DNA of 64,000 nucleotides, taken from Streptomonospora nanhaiensis (GTDB lineage Bacteria > Actinomycetota > Actinomycetes > Streptosporangiales > Streptosporangiaceae). The stretch is from contig NZ_JACCFO010000001.1 in assembly GCF_013410565.1 (NCBI RefSeq), forward strand, positions 310,001 through 374,000. The letters are read 5' to 3'. Below are positions 55,962-64,000 of the stretch, one piece after another. The notes beneath the pieces were generated by a model. It searched no databases, was not told where the DNA came from, and worked only from the letters and a program-made list of their open reading frames with translations. Each line of letters opens with the position of its first letter. Positions within the stretch are counted from its first letter, which is position 1. The position numbers and the translations under genes are program-made.

Positions 55962-56876
55962 ATGGGCGAGCGCACCCCTCTCGGCCGTATCACCGTGCTC
56001 GCCCCCGGCGGCGTCGGCGGACTGCTCGCCGGGGTGATGGCCCGCCAGGGGCACCCCGTGACCATCGTCGCCACCGAGCCCACGGCCGAGCACATCGCCT
56101 CCGCGGGCCTGCGTGTGGACTCCGGCCTGCTCGGGGACTTCCGCATCGGAGTCGAGGCCGTGCCCGCGGCCACCGAGCACGCCGACGTGCTGATCGTCGC
56201 CGCCAAGGCCACGGCGCTGCCCGCCGCGCTGGCGCGGGTCTCGCCCCGGCTGGCGGTGGACGCGCTCATCGTCCCCCTCCTCAACGGCTACGAGCACATG
56301 GACCTGCTGCGGGCGCACTACCCCGGCGCCCACGTGCTCGCCAGTTCCATCCGGGTGGAGTCCACCCGCGTCGCACCCGGCCACATCGCCCACACCAGCC
56401 CCTTCGCCGCGCTGGACATCGCCTACTCCGGCGCACCCGCCGACCGCGTCGAGACCCTGGCCGAGGCGCTGCGCGCCGCGGGGCTGGACGTGCGGCTGCA
56501 CCACGACGAGGCGGGCGTGCTGTGGCGCAAGTTCCACTTCCTGCTGCCCACCGCGCTGGTCTGTACACACCACCGCAGCGACATCGGAACGGCGCGCGCC
56601 GAGCGCCGCGCGGACCTGCTGGGGGTGGCCCACGAGGTGGAGGCGGTGGCCGCCGCGCGCGGCCTGGCCCTGGACACCGCCCGGGTGACCGCCATGTTCG
56701 ACGCCGCGCCCCCGGCCACCAAGCCCTCGATGCTGCGCGACCGCGAGGCCGGCCGGCCCATGGAGGTCGACGCGCTGGGCGGCGCCCTGCTGCGGGCGGC
56801 GGCAGAGGCGGGCGTGCCCGTGCCGGTCACCGAGCGCATCGTCGCCGACCTGCGCGCCGTCGACGCCGCCGGCTGA
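55962..56876 (+). CDS. Ketopantoate reductase family protein (PanE/ApbA)
   Basis: This 304-residue NADP-dependent dehydrogenase reduces a 2-keto acid, canonically ketopantoate to pantoate for coenzyme A. The N-terminal nucleotide-binding motif is APGGVGGLLAGVMAR, where the usual GxGxxG is PGGVGG. The C-terminal ApbA_C domain contains WRKFHFLLPTALVC (catalytic Lys) and the KPSMLRDREAGRPMEVDAL signature. ATG 55962 has GGAAGGGAG 8 nt upstream. The LysR gene follows after 112 nt on the same strand. Several PanE paralogues are usual in actinobacteria, so the biosynthetic role is uncertain. Confidence 0.88.
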   Translation: MGERTPLGRITVLAPGGVGGLLAGVMARQGHPVTIVATEPTAEHIASAGLRVDSGLLGDFRIGVEAVPAATEHADVLIVAAKATALPAALARVSPRLAVDALIVPLLNGYEHMDLLRAHYPGAHVLASSIRVESTRVAPGHIAHTSPFAALDIAYSGAPADRVETLAEALRAAGLDVRLHHDEAGVLWRKFHFLLPTALVCTHHRSDIGTARAERRADLLGVAHEVEAVAAARGLALDTARVTAMFDAAPPATKPSMLRDREAGRPMEVDALGGALLRAAAEAGVPVPVTERIVADLRAVDAAG

Positions 56877-56988
56877 GCCCCGCCGGACGGCGGGCGAGCG
56901 CGCGGAGTGTGCACGAGATCACGCCGCGATTGTCCCCGGCGGGCGCCCAGCCGCCGCGTGTGTGTTTCCGGGACATTACATTGAGGTC

Positions 56989-57930
56989 ATGATCGATGTG
57001 CGCCGGTTGCAGCTGCTCCAGGCGCTGGACCAGCACCAGACGGTCGCCGGCACGGCTGAGGCGCTGGGCGTCACCCCTTCGGCCGTCTCCCAGCAGCTGG
57101 CCGCGCTGGCGAAGGAGACCGGGGTCGCGCTGGTGGAGCGCCAGGGGCGCCGGTTCCTGCTCACCGGCGCCGCCCGCGTGCTGCTCAGCCACGCCGACGT
57201 GATCTTCGCCGAGCTGGAGCGCGCCCAGGCCGACCTCGCCGAGTACGCCGAGGGCAAGGTCGGGGTGGCCCGCGTCGGCTCCTTCGCCACCGCCATCTCC
57301 GACCTGGTGGGCCCGGCGGTGGCCGCGCTGCGGCAGACCCTGCCCGGCTGGCGGTTCGAGATCGTCCAGGCCGAGCCCGAGCACAGCACCGAGATGCTGC
57401 GCTCCGGGCACATCGACATCGCCGTCACCCAGTCCTCGGGCAGCCTGCCCCCGCCCGGGTCGCCGGAGTTCCAGATGGTCCCGCTGATGGTCGAGCCCTT
57501 CGACGCCGTCCTGCCCTACCAGCACCCGCTGGCCGCCCGGGCCGACCTCGACCTGGCCGCCGACCTCGCCGACGCCGACTGGATCCTCTCGGCCCCGGGC
57601 ACACCCTGGTACGACTGCGTGACCGCCGCCTGCCACCAGGCCGGGTTCCAGCCTCGGGTGCGCCACACCGTGCACGAGTTCAGCGCCGTGTTCGGCCTGG
57701 TGCAGGCCGGACTGGGCGTGGCCCTGATGCCCCGGCTCGCCTGGACCGGGCTGCCCACCCCGCAGGTGGTCGTGCGCACGGTGCGCGACACCGCCCGGCG
57801 GCACATCATCGCCCTGGCGCGCGCCGGCTACAACGCCGAGCCGTTCCTGGCCGCCGTGCGCGAGGCCGCCGCCAAAGTCCCGGTGCCCTCGGTCGATCCC
57901 CTGCTGATGGCCGGCCCCCGCGTGAGCTAG
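56989..57930 (+). CDS. LysR-family regulator (1)
   Basis: This is a 313-residue LysR-type regulator. The winged helix-turn-helix occupies residues 1-60 (RRLQLLQALDQHQTVAGTAEALGVTPSAVSQQLAAL) and the periplasmic-binding-like effector domain covers 90-300. The start ATG 56989 has GAGG only 2 nt upstream; the upstream GTG 56962 would add nine residues. It may regulate the preceding ketopantoate reductase-like gene, which lies on the same strand, but LysR regulators more often control divergent genes, and none is present here. It is convergent with the second LysR gene. Confidence 0.9.
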   Translation: MIDVRRLQLLQALDQHQTVAGTAEALGVTPSAVSQQLAALAKETGVALVERQGRRFLLTGAARVLLSHADVIFAELERAQADLAEYAEGKVGVARVGSFATAISDLVGPAVAALRQTLPGWRFEIVQAEPEHSTEMLRSGHIDIAVTQSSGSLPPPGSPEFQMVPLMVEPFDAVLPYQHPLAARADLDLAADLADADWILSAPGTPWYDCVTAACHQAGFQPRVRHTVHEFSAVFGLVQAGLGVALMPRLAWTGLPTPQVVVRTVRDTARRHIIALARAGYNAEPFLAAVREAAAKVPVPSVDPLLMAGPRVS

Positions 57931-58120
57931 GCGGCCCACCCGCACCAGAGCCCTCGGCCGTACCCGGCCGGTGGTCGGGGCGGTGACGGGGCGGCGGATG
58001 GGCGGGCATGGCGCTCACCGGCTCCGCGATCGGTGGCGGGGGTTGCGACGTGGCCGCCGGGCCTGGCCACCCGTTTGCCGTTGGCGCCCTCGTCACCGCC
58101 TCATCCACTGCAGCCTCGAC

Positions 58121-59074
58121 CTAGCCGAAATCGGCCGGTCCCGGCGGCGCGGGGGGTTCCGGGGCGGCGTCGTCGAGGACGCGCTGCGCCTCCTGCCACA
58201 GGTAGCGGCCCAGCAGCAGGATGGGCCGCCAGGCCCACGCGCCGGTGTTGGCCGCCAGCGCGATCCGGCGGCTGCCGCCCAGTTCGCCGAGCGGCGAGTG
58301 CACCACCCCCCGCCGGGTGGCCGCCGCCAGTTTGGGCAGCACGCCCACTCCCATGCCCGCCGCCACCAGTTCCTCCACCATCTCCAGGTTGTCGATGCGG
58401 TGGCGGATCAGTGGCGCGAACCCGGCGCCCGCGCACAAGCGGCTCACCAACTCGTCGTCGTCGCTGCCGCGCGAGTTGGCGATCCACGAGGCGTCGGCCA
58501 GCCCGCGCAGCCGCGATCGGGTCATGGTGCGGCTGGTGGCCGCGCCGGTCGAGGGCTGGGAGAGCAGCAGCGGCTCGGTGCCCAGCGGGCGCAGGGTCAG
58601 GGTGCCGGGGAAGCGGCGCGGCACCAGGCTGTAGTCGTAGACCAGGCCGAGGTCGGCGGCGCCCGACTGGAGCACCCGCAGCGCGTCGTCGGGCTCGTGC
58701 TCGATGAGCCGCACGTCGATCCCCGGATGGTCGGCGCGCAGCCGCCGCACCGCGGGCAGCACGATGGGGGTGGCCACGCTGACGAAGGTCACCAGCGACA
58801 CCCGGCCCACCGGCTCGCCCTCACCGGCCAGCTCGGCCTGGGCGGCCTCCACCCGGGCCAGGATGTCCACGGCGTGGCGGGCCAGGCGCTGCCCGGCCGG
58901 GGTGAGGCGCACCCGGCGGCCCTCGGGCGCCAGCAGCCGCGCGCCGGCCTCCTTCTCCAGCACGGCGAAGTGCTTGGAGACCGCCGAGGTGCTCATGCCG
59001 GCGACCTCAGCGACGGCCGCCATGGTGCCCCACCGCTCCAGCTCGACCAGGAGCCGCAACCGCGTCAGATCCAT
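58121..59074 (-). CDS. LysR-family regulator (2)
   Basis: This 317-residue LysR regulator has its HTH at residues 1-60 (LTRLRLLVELERWGTMAAVAEVAGMSTSAVSKHFAVLEKEAG, split across the helices) and a typical effector domain. The C-terminus ends in a Pro/Ala tail. The start is ATG 59074. It is divergent from the EamA exporter gene, with only 35 nt between their starts, which strongly suggests that it controls that exporter and autoregulates. The inducer is presumably the exported compound. Confidence 0.92.
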   Translation of the reverse strand: MDLTRLRLLVELERWGTMAAVAEVAGMSTSAVSKHFAVLEKEAGARLLAPEGRRVRLTPAGQRLARHAVDILARVEAAQAELAGEGEPVGRVSLVTFVSVATPIVLPAVRRLRADHPGIDVRLIEHEPDDALRVLQSGAADLGLVYDYSLVPRRFPGTLTLRPLGTEPLLLSQPSTGAATSRTMTRSRLRGLADASWIANSRGSDDDELVSRLCAGAGFAPLIRHRIDNLEMVEELVAAGMGVGVLPKLAAATRRGVVHSPLGELGGSRRIALAANTGAWAWRPILLLGRYLWQEAQRVLDDAAPEPPAPPGPADFG

Positions 59075-59109
59075 CCACCGAAACTACACGGTTCGTCCAC
59101 CAACGGTCC

Positions 59110-60162
59110 GTGGACAGAAACAAAGCCGCCCAGTGCAATGGTCGGGTGATCCGCTTTCCCCCCTTTTCCGCTGGACTGCGCCCTGCCCTGGACCGCGTCC
59201 CACCCGCCGCCCTGCTGCTCGGCGGGATGTTCGTGCTGCACACCGGAAGCGCGCTGGCCGTGCACGCGTTCAGCCAGGCCGGTCCCATGGGCGTCACCTG
59301 GCTGCGCCTGACCTGGGCCGCGCTGCTGCTGGTGGCCCTGGGCGGGCGCTCGCTGTGGACGGCGCTGCGCGCCGCCCGGCCGCGTGAAATCGGCACCGCA
59401 GTGATCTTGGGCACAGCCAGCGCGGGGATGATGGTCCTCTACTCCGAGGCGACGGCGAGGATCGACCTGGGCACCGCCACCGCCCTGGAGTTCCTTGGCC
59501 CGCTGGCCGTGGCGGTCCTGGCGCTGCGCCGCCGCCGCGAGGCCGTGTGGCTGGGCGCCGCCGCCGCCGGTGTGCTGCTTCTCACCCGGCCCTGGACCGG
59601 CGGTGCCGACCTCGTGGGTGTGGCGCTGGGGTTGGCGGGCGCCGTCTGCGTGGCCCTCTACATCGTGTTCACCCAGCGGGTGGGGTCGTCGTTCCGCCCG
59701 GTGCACGGCCTGGCCATCGCCATGGCGGTGGGCGCCGTGCTCACCGCGCCCGCCGGTCTGCCGCCCGTGCTCGCGGCCCCCGACCTGGGCCGCGTCCTGT
59801 GGGTCACCCTGGTCATCGCGGTGCTGTTCCCGCTGGTGCCGTTCCTGCTGGAGATGGTCGTGCTGCAGCGCATGAGCCGCACCGCCTACAGCACCTTCGT
59901 CAGCCTCGAACCCGCCGTCAGCCTGGTCATGGGCCTGCTCATCGTCGCCCAGACCCCCGCGCCCGTCCAGGTCGCGGGCATGGCCCTGGTGGTGTTGGCG
60001 GGGATCGGCGCCGCACGAGGCGACGACCGCGCCGCCCTGGCCCGGGTGCGCCGCACCCGCCGGCGCCGTGCCACCGCCCGCACGGAGCCGCCGGCGCCGC
60101 CGCCGGAGCCGCCGGAGCAGGAGCCCCCCGAGACCCGGCGGGCGCCCGAGCACGTGGGCTGA
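59110..60162 (+). CDS. EamA-family (RhtA-like) exporter
   Basis: This membrane protein of about 350 residues has ten helices, from two EamA repeats, as in the amino-acid exporters RhtA and YddG. The first repeat runs from about residue 30 (PPAALLLGGMFVLHTGSALAVHAFS) and the second from about 178. The sequence GPMGVTWLRLTWAALLL marks the conserved part of the first repeat. The tail is Arg/Pro-rich and cytoplasmic. Starts GTG 59110 and GTG 59146 are both possible; neither has a good ribosome site. Its divergent LysR partner suggests an inducible export of a toxic amino acid or metabolite. Confidence 0.88.
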   Translation: MDRNKAAQCNGRVIRFPPFSAGLRPALDRVPPAALLLGGMFVLHTGSALAVHAFSQAGPMGVTWLRLTWAALLLVALGGRSLWTALRAARPREIGTAVILGTASAGMMVLYSEATARIDLGTATALEFLGPLAVAVLALRRRREAVWLGAAAAGVLLLTRPWTGGADLVGVALGLAGAVCVALYIVFTQRVGSSFRPVHGLAIAMAVGAVLTAPAGLPPVLAAPDLGRVLWVTLVIAVLFPLVPFLLEMVVLQRMSRTAYSTFVSLEPAVSLVMGLLIVAQTPAPVQVAGMALVVLAGIGAARGDDRAALARVRRTRRRRATARTEPPAPPPEPPEQEPPETRRAPEHVG

Positions 60163-60206
60163 CGCCGCCGGTCCGGCCCCCGGCCCCGCCTCGGCCGGCA
60201 GGCGGG

Positions 60207-60248
60207 CTCACCCCGGCCGCCGTCAACCTCACCCCGGCCGCCGCCCAC
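60207..60248. repeat. Tandem 21-bp repeat after the exporter gene
   Basis: Two copies beginning CTCACCCCGGCCGCCG lie at 60207-60227 and 60228-60248, differing only at positions 17-19. They sit between two convergent genes. The function is unknown; the copy number could vary between strains. Confidence 0.7.
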
Positions 60249-60314
60249 GACGGCCGGATCCGGCCACGCCCGCCCCCGAAGCGGGGCGGGCGGCCCCTCG
60301 GTGTGCCCGGGCGG

Positions 60315-60542
60315 TCACCGCTCCCTGCGGCTGCCGCCATACTTCTTGTGCAACGCCTGCTTGCTGATGCCGAGGATGGTCGCGATCTCGCTCCAGGTGT
60401 AGCCCTGCGTCCGCGCGCGCCGGACGTGCATCGCCTCCAGCCGCTCGACCTCACCGCGCAACTGCACGGTGGCGTGCAGTGCGGCCAGCGGCGACTCCCC
60501 GCGGGCCGTCTCCAGCAGCGGCGTGATGCGGTCCTCTTCCAT
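60315..60542 (-). CDS. Small helix-turn-helix protein
   Basis: This 75-residue protein ends with a clear sigma-70 region 4/AsnC-like helix-turn-helix: TWSEIATILGISKQALHKKYG. The first half is an Arg/Glu-rich helix (LRGEVERLEAMHVRRARTQG). It has no effector domain, so it might act as a partner or simple DNA-binding protein. ATG 60542 is preferred; longer starts would have Gly/Pro-rich leaders. It is divergent from the Vps62-like gene across 109 nt and could regulate it. Confidence 0.75.
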   Translation of the reverse strand: MEEDRITPLLETARGESPLAALHATVQLRGEVERLEAMHVRRARTQGYTWSEIATILGISKQALHKKYGGSRRER

Positions 60543-60651
60543 GGGGACCAACCTACGCCGTCCCCGGGGCGCGGCGGGCGGGCCGCCCGAAGGCCCCGGA
60601 AGCCCGCCCGGCACGGCCCTCCGGCAAGATCCACTAAAGTCAGGCACAACC

Positions 60652-62454
60652 ATGAGTACACAATCCGACCTCGAACTGCTGCGCGCCTACGAACCCGTCC
60701 TCGTCTACACGCGCGGCGAGCTGTTCTTCCCCGCCGACGTCGACGCCTACGTGCGCTGCTGCTCGCTGTGGTGCGAGGACCGCGACGGCAAGGAGGTCGA
60801 GGTCGTCCCGGCCGGTGAGCTGACCCTGGACCGCCTCGCCACGGCCGAGCAGGAGTGGCCCGGCCGCTACAAGCACCTGCGGTTCGTGCAGGCCGCCTCG
60901 CTGCGCGCCGAGGCCCGCCGCCACCGCCGCAGCGCGCGCCGCGTCATCCCGCGCAGCGGGCGCCTGGCGGCCGTGGGCGTGCTGGGCCGGGTGGTCGACA
61001 TCCTGATGAAGCTGTCCCTGCTGATCCGCGGCGCGGTGCCCGGCGGAGTCGCCGCGGCGGCCGCCACCCGCTACCGCGACCGGGTGCACATCGACGGGAC
61101 CGCCAGCTACTACGGCCGCGTGGTGCGCGAGGGCGGCTACATCGCGCTGCAGTACTGGTACTTCTACGCGATGAACGACTGGCGCTCCACCTACGGCGGC
61201 GTCAACGACCACGAGGCCGACTGGGAGAAGGTCACCGTCTACGTCGTGGAGGACTCCGAGGGCCGCACCCGCCCGATGTGGGTGGGCGCCTCCTCCCACG
61301 AGTACTTCGGCGACGACCTGCGCCGCAGCTGGGACGACCCCGACCTGCGGCGCGAGGGCGACCACCCGGTCATCTTCGTCGGCGCCGGCTCCCACTCCCA
61401 CCAGATGCTGCCCGGTGACTACCTCATCCAGGTCGACCCCGCCGTGCTGCGCTGGGTGGTGCGCGCCTGGCGGTGGGTGGGCGAGCGGATCTTCCGCAGC
61501 GACAGCCAGTTCGTCCGCCACGGGATCGGCGTGCCCTTCGTGGACTACGCCCGCGGCGACGGCGTGCGCGTGGGCCCCGGCGGCGAGCGCACCTGGACCG
61601 CCCACGTCATCGACGACGACACCCCGTGGGTGCGCGGCTTCCGCGGCCTGTGGGGCCGCGACACCGGCGACTTCTTCGAGGGCGAGCGCGCCCCCAGCGG
61701 CCCCCGCTACGAGCGCGACGGCACCATCCGCTGGTCCTGGGCCGACCCCCTGGCGTGGGTGGGGCTGCAGAAGGTCCCGCCGACGGAGGCCGCCGCCCGC
61801 GTCCAGCTCGCCGCGCACCTGGGCGACCTGGAGGAGCGCATCCGCGAGGCCGACGCCGACATCCTGCGCCGCCGCGACGCGCTGCGCCGCCTCACCGCCG
61901 CCCGGCTGGTCCTGGGCCACGACGCCCACTCCCAGAGCCGCGCCCAGGAGTACGACGCCCGTATCCGCGCCGACGAGAAGGAGCTGTCGGCCGCCTACCG
62001 CCGCCGCGCGATGATGAGCGACGAGCGCGACTCCTGCCGCGCCGCCCTCGACGGCGAGGTCCCGGTCGCGCCCAGCCCCACCGAGCACCTGCGCGCCCCC
62101 CACCTGCCCTACGCGACCGGCCAGCAGCGCACGACCCGCTTCCTGCACGTGTGGGCGGCCCTGAGCACCCCGCTGCTGATCTGCGCGCTGGGCGCCATGC
62201 TGTTCCTGCAGGGCACCTACACCGCGCCCGCGATGATCGGCGTGGTCCTGGTGTTCGCCATGGTCGACGCCATGGCCCGGCGCAAGCTCATGCCGTTCCT
62301 GACCGGCCTGGCGGTGCTCGTACTGGCCGTGGGGGTGGTGGCGGGCATCATCGCCGCCTTCGCCGCGGACTGGCGCATCGCGCTGCTGGTGCCCACCGGT
62401 GTGGTGGTGGCCATCCTGCTGTGGGTCAACGTCCGCGACCTCATCCGCGGCTGA
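60652..62454 (+). CDS. Vps62-like (DUF946) domain membrane protein
   Basis: This 600-residue protein has an N-terminal domain similar to Vps62/DUF946 proteins: GGYIALQYWYFYAMNDW, then NDHEADWEKVTVYV, and VGAGSHSHQMLPGDY near residue 245. Residues 385-465 form an Arg/Glu-rich coiled coil. Four transmembrane helices lie at the C-terminus (about 500-595). I know no established function for bacterial members; the eukaryotic name refers to a vacuolar sorting mutant class. No ribosome site precedes ATG 60652, and TAAAGT lies 11 nt upstream, so the mRNA may be leaderless. Confidence 0.8.
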   Translation: MSTQSDLELLRAYEPVLVYTRGELFFPADVDAYVRCCSLWCEDRDGKEVEVVPAGELTLDRLATAEQEWPGRYKHLRFVQAASLRAEARRHRRSARRVIPRSGRLAAVGVLGRVVDILMKLSLLIRGAVPGGVAAAAATRYRDRVHIDGTASYYGRVVREGGYIALQYWYFYAMNDWRSTYGGVNDHEADWEKVTVYVVEDSEGRTRPMWVGASSHEYFGDDLRRSWDDPDLRREGDHPVIFVGAGSHSHQMLPGDYLIQVDPAVLRWVVRAWRWVGERIFRSDSQFVRHGIGVPFVDYARGDGVRVGPGGERTWTAHVIDDDTPWVRGFRGLWGRDTGDFFEGERAPSGPRYERDGTIRWSWADPLAWVGLQKVPPTEAAARVQLAAHLGDLEERIREADADILRRRDALRRLTAARLVLGHDAHSQSRAQEYDARIRADEKELSAAYRRRAMMSDERDSCRAALDGEVPVAPSPTEHLRAPHLPYATGQQRTTRFLHVWAALSTPLLICALGAMLFLQGTYTAPAMIGVVLVFAMVDAMARRKLMPFLTGLAVLVLAVGVVAGIIAAFAADWRIALLVPTGVVVAILLWVNVRDLIRG

Positions 62455-62533
62455 ACCGCCCGTCCAGCCGCGTCCCGCCCGCGCCGCCCCGCCGAGCCCG
62501 GCCCGGCCGGCCCCGGGCGGGGCCGCGCGCCGC

Positions 62534-63214
62534 TCAGCCCTCGGCGCCGGGCAGGCCCGAGGCGCGGACCGTGATGTTGAGCCGGCCCGCCTCCAGCCCG
62601 ATACCGGGCGGGGCGGTGCCCGGCCGGGTGCGCGGCACCCCGTGGTAGGCCAGCCGCGAGGGGCCGCCGAAGACGAACAGGTCGCCGCTTGCCAGCTCCA
62701 CGTCGGTGTAGGGGCGGGTGCGGGTCTCGGTGTTGCCGAACCGGAACACGCACGTGTCGCCCAGGCTCAGCGACACCACCGGGGCGTCGGCGCGCTCGTC
62801 GCGGTCCTGGTGCATGCCCATTTTCGCCTCGGCGTCGTAGAAGTTGACGAGCGCGACGTCGTAGGGCGGGCTCCCGGGCGCGGGCGGGCTCCCGTAGGCG
62901 GCGGCCACGCCCTCGCGCGCCAGGCGGCCCAGCAGGTCGGGGAAGGGCCGCACCGGGCTGCCGTCGGGCAGCGTCCGGGAGTACCGGTAGGGCTCCCAGT
63001 ACCAGCCCAGCGCCGCCATGCGCACGCTCATCAGCCCGCCGCGCGGCATGCGGTGGCGGCGCATGCCGGCCGGGCCGCTCGCCCACTCCCGGCACAGCGC
63101 CACCAGGTCGCGCTGGGCGGCGGTGTCGAGCCACCCCGGCACGTGCACCGCGCCGGGCGCCACCTCCCGGGGCGCGCCGCCGAACAGGTCGAGGCTCCCA
63201 CCTGCGGCGTTCAT
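62534..63214 (-). CDS. alkB: AlkB-like 2-oxoglutarate/Fe(II) dioxygenase
   Basis: This 226-residue enzyme oxidatively removes alkyl groups from damaged nucleic acid bases, using iron and 2-oxoglutarate. The iron ligands are His135 and Asp137 (MHQDRDE) and distal His191 (AYHGVPR), followed by the 2-oxoglutarate-binding RLNITVR block, matching the AlkB consensus RxNxTxR. The substrate lid segment FYDAEAKMG precedes the first ligand. ATG 63214 has GGAGG 10 nt upstream; ATG 63223 has it too close. It is divergent from corA over 272 nt. Confidence 0.92.
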   Translation of the reverse strand: MNAAGGSLDLFGGAPREVAPGAVHVPGWLDTAAQRDLVALCREWASGPAGMRRHRMPRGGLMSVRMAALGWYWEPYRYSRTLPDGSPVRPFPDLLGRLAREGVAAAYGSPPAPGSPPYDVALVNFYDAEAKMGMHQDRDERADAPVVSLSLGDTCVFRFGNTETRTRPYTDVELASGDLFVFGGPSRLAYHGVPRTRPGTAPPGIGLEAGRLNITVRASGLPGAEG

Positions 63215-63360
63215 CCCGTCCATGCCTCCATCCGACCACGTCGGATTGCTCCTCCACAACACGGGTACCGGTCGGCCAGACGTCCGGGAGGCCGGAAAGG
63301 CCGGACAACAGGCAGTCCAGGTAGGATGGAGGCGCGTTGTGCACGTGAATGCGGAACCCC

Positions 63361-63401
63361 GGGAGGTGAGGCCGATGAGCCAACCTCCCAGTACGGCCTG
63401 A
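63361..63401 (+). promoter_or_regulatory. Candidate leader mini-ORF and hairpin before corA
   Basis: An 8-codon reading frame (MSQPPSTA) starts at 63375 after GGGAGGTGAG and ends at 63401, 85 nt before corA. GGGAGGT at 63361-63367 is perfectly complementary to ACCTCCC at 63383-63389, so the ribosome site of the mini-ORF can be hidden in a stem. The two consecutive Pro codons recall proline-bearing leaders of Mg2+ transporter genes. A longer in-frame GTG upstream is also possible. Confidence 0.4.
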
Positions 63402-63486
63402 AGCCGCGCCAGATCCGCGCGGTCTCCGGGCCGCCGTGCGTCCCGAGGCCGCTGCCCGCCGACCTCGACACAGCAGGGGTGTTCCC

Positions 63487-64000
63487 ATGGCTCAACGCAA
63501 CCCACTCGCCTGGCTGCCCAGCATCCGCGACGCCCAGCAGGCCCGCCGCTCCGCCCGCCCCCAGCCCCCCGAGCAATCCATGGACCCCCGGGCCGACCAC
63601 CGGCGCCCGGCCGACGACACCCCTCCGGTGCAGGACAGCGTCATCGACGCCGCCGTCTACGTCGACGGCCGCCGCCAGGAGGGCCCCACCGACATCCTCG
63701 ACATCGCCGACCTCCACCGCCGCACCCCCAGCCACGCGGGCGCCCTGGCCTGGATCGGCCTGCTGCGCCCCTCCAGCTCCCAGCTCCTGGCGGTGGCCGA
63801 CGAGTTCGGCCTGCACGCCCTGGCCGTCGAGGACGCCATCGTCGCCCACCAGCGGCCCAAGCTGGAGCGCTACGACGACACCCTCTTCGTCGTCCTGAAG
63901 TCCGCCCGCTACCTGGACGCCGCCGAAGAGGTCGAGTTCGGCGAGATCCACCTGTTCGTCGGCAAGCACTTCGTCATCACGGTGCGGCACAACGACGCCC
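63487..64000 (+). CDS. corA: CorA-type Mg2+ transporter, N-terminal part
   Basis: The visible 171 residues form the N-terminal cytoplasmic domain of a CorA magnesium/cobalt channel; the helices and GMN filter lie past the window end. Landmarks are the sequence from DAAVYVDGRR (about residue 55) through WIGLLRPSSSQLLAVADEFGLHALAVEDA to HQRPKLERYDDTLFVVL and VGKHFVITVRH. ATG 63487 follows AGGGG 8 nt away; ATG 63580 is in frame but inside a poorly conserved stretch. The first 45 residues are a Pro/Arg-rich extension typical of actinobacterial CorA. Confidence 0.9.
   Translation, partial: MAQRNPLAWLPSIRDAQQARRSARPQPPEQSMDPRADHRRPADDTPPVQDSVIDAAVYVDGRRQEGPTDILDIADLHRRTPSHAGALAWIGLLRPSSSQLLAVADEFGLHALAVEDAIVAHQRPKLERYDDTLFVVLKSARYLDAAEEVEFGEIHLFVGKHFVITVRHNDA

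Overview
The window is about 70% G+C with actinobacterial gene styles: GTG and TTG starts, Ala/Pro/Gly-rich linkers, 4-bp start/stop overlaps, a DtxR/IdeR-type iron box and an o-succinylbenzoate menaquinone pathway. It reads as a chromosomal segment of a filamentous actinomycete, most likely of the Nocardiopsaceae (Streptosporangiales); that placement is inference. I see no phage, insertion sequence, CRISPR array, tRNA or rRNA. The window is a mosaic of housekeeping and accessory genes.

1-5261: a PAC2-family gene cut by the window edge runs divergently from cobalamin-dependent methionine synthase (metH), which overlaps a HAD phosphatase. 5673-18505: two tandem copies of a four-gene oligopeptide ABC operon (permease C, lipoprotein, permease B, fused double ATPase), separated by a small membrane protein and a strong terminator. 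The two ATPase genes share long blocks of identical DNA, a sign of gene conversion. 18571-23093: a membrane protein, a histidine kinase/response regulator pair, a TetR regulator, a small hypothetical protein and a YtrA-like GntR regulator. 23331-32494: an RpoD/HrdB-like sigma factor, then the menaquinone genes menE, menB, menC, menD and menF around a DUF952-DUF985 fusion.

32648-38631: a GHL10-type glycosidase lipoprotein, an unusual 1,254-residue protein with three CbxX/CfqX-type AAA+ domains of which only the middle one has a canonical Walker B, and a DUF3040 membrane protein. 38754-43441: a flavin-type oxidase, a class B penicillin-binding protein with a long disordered cytoplasmic tail, and a ferredoxin-NADP reductase under an iron box. 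43802-51813: an acyltransferase, a cyclase-family protein with altered metal ligands, an FBP zinc protein, a dehalogenase-like HAD, a FUSC membrane protein, a zinc-knuckle/coiled-coil protein and a second flavin-type protein. 51822-53144: an amino-acid permease that has lost its 5' end against the divergent neighbour.

53367-64000: an aldo/keto reductase with a divergent MerR regulator and a textbook MerR promoter, a GNAT acetyltransferase, a ketopantoate reductase, two LysR regulators, an EamA exporter, a small HTH protein, a Vps62-like membrane protein, AlkB, and the start of corA. Most convergent gene pairs end in long, perfect, GC-only hairpins with no T-tract, apparently the local style of transcription end.
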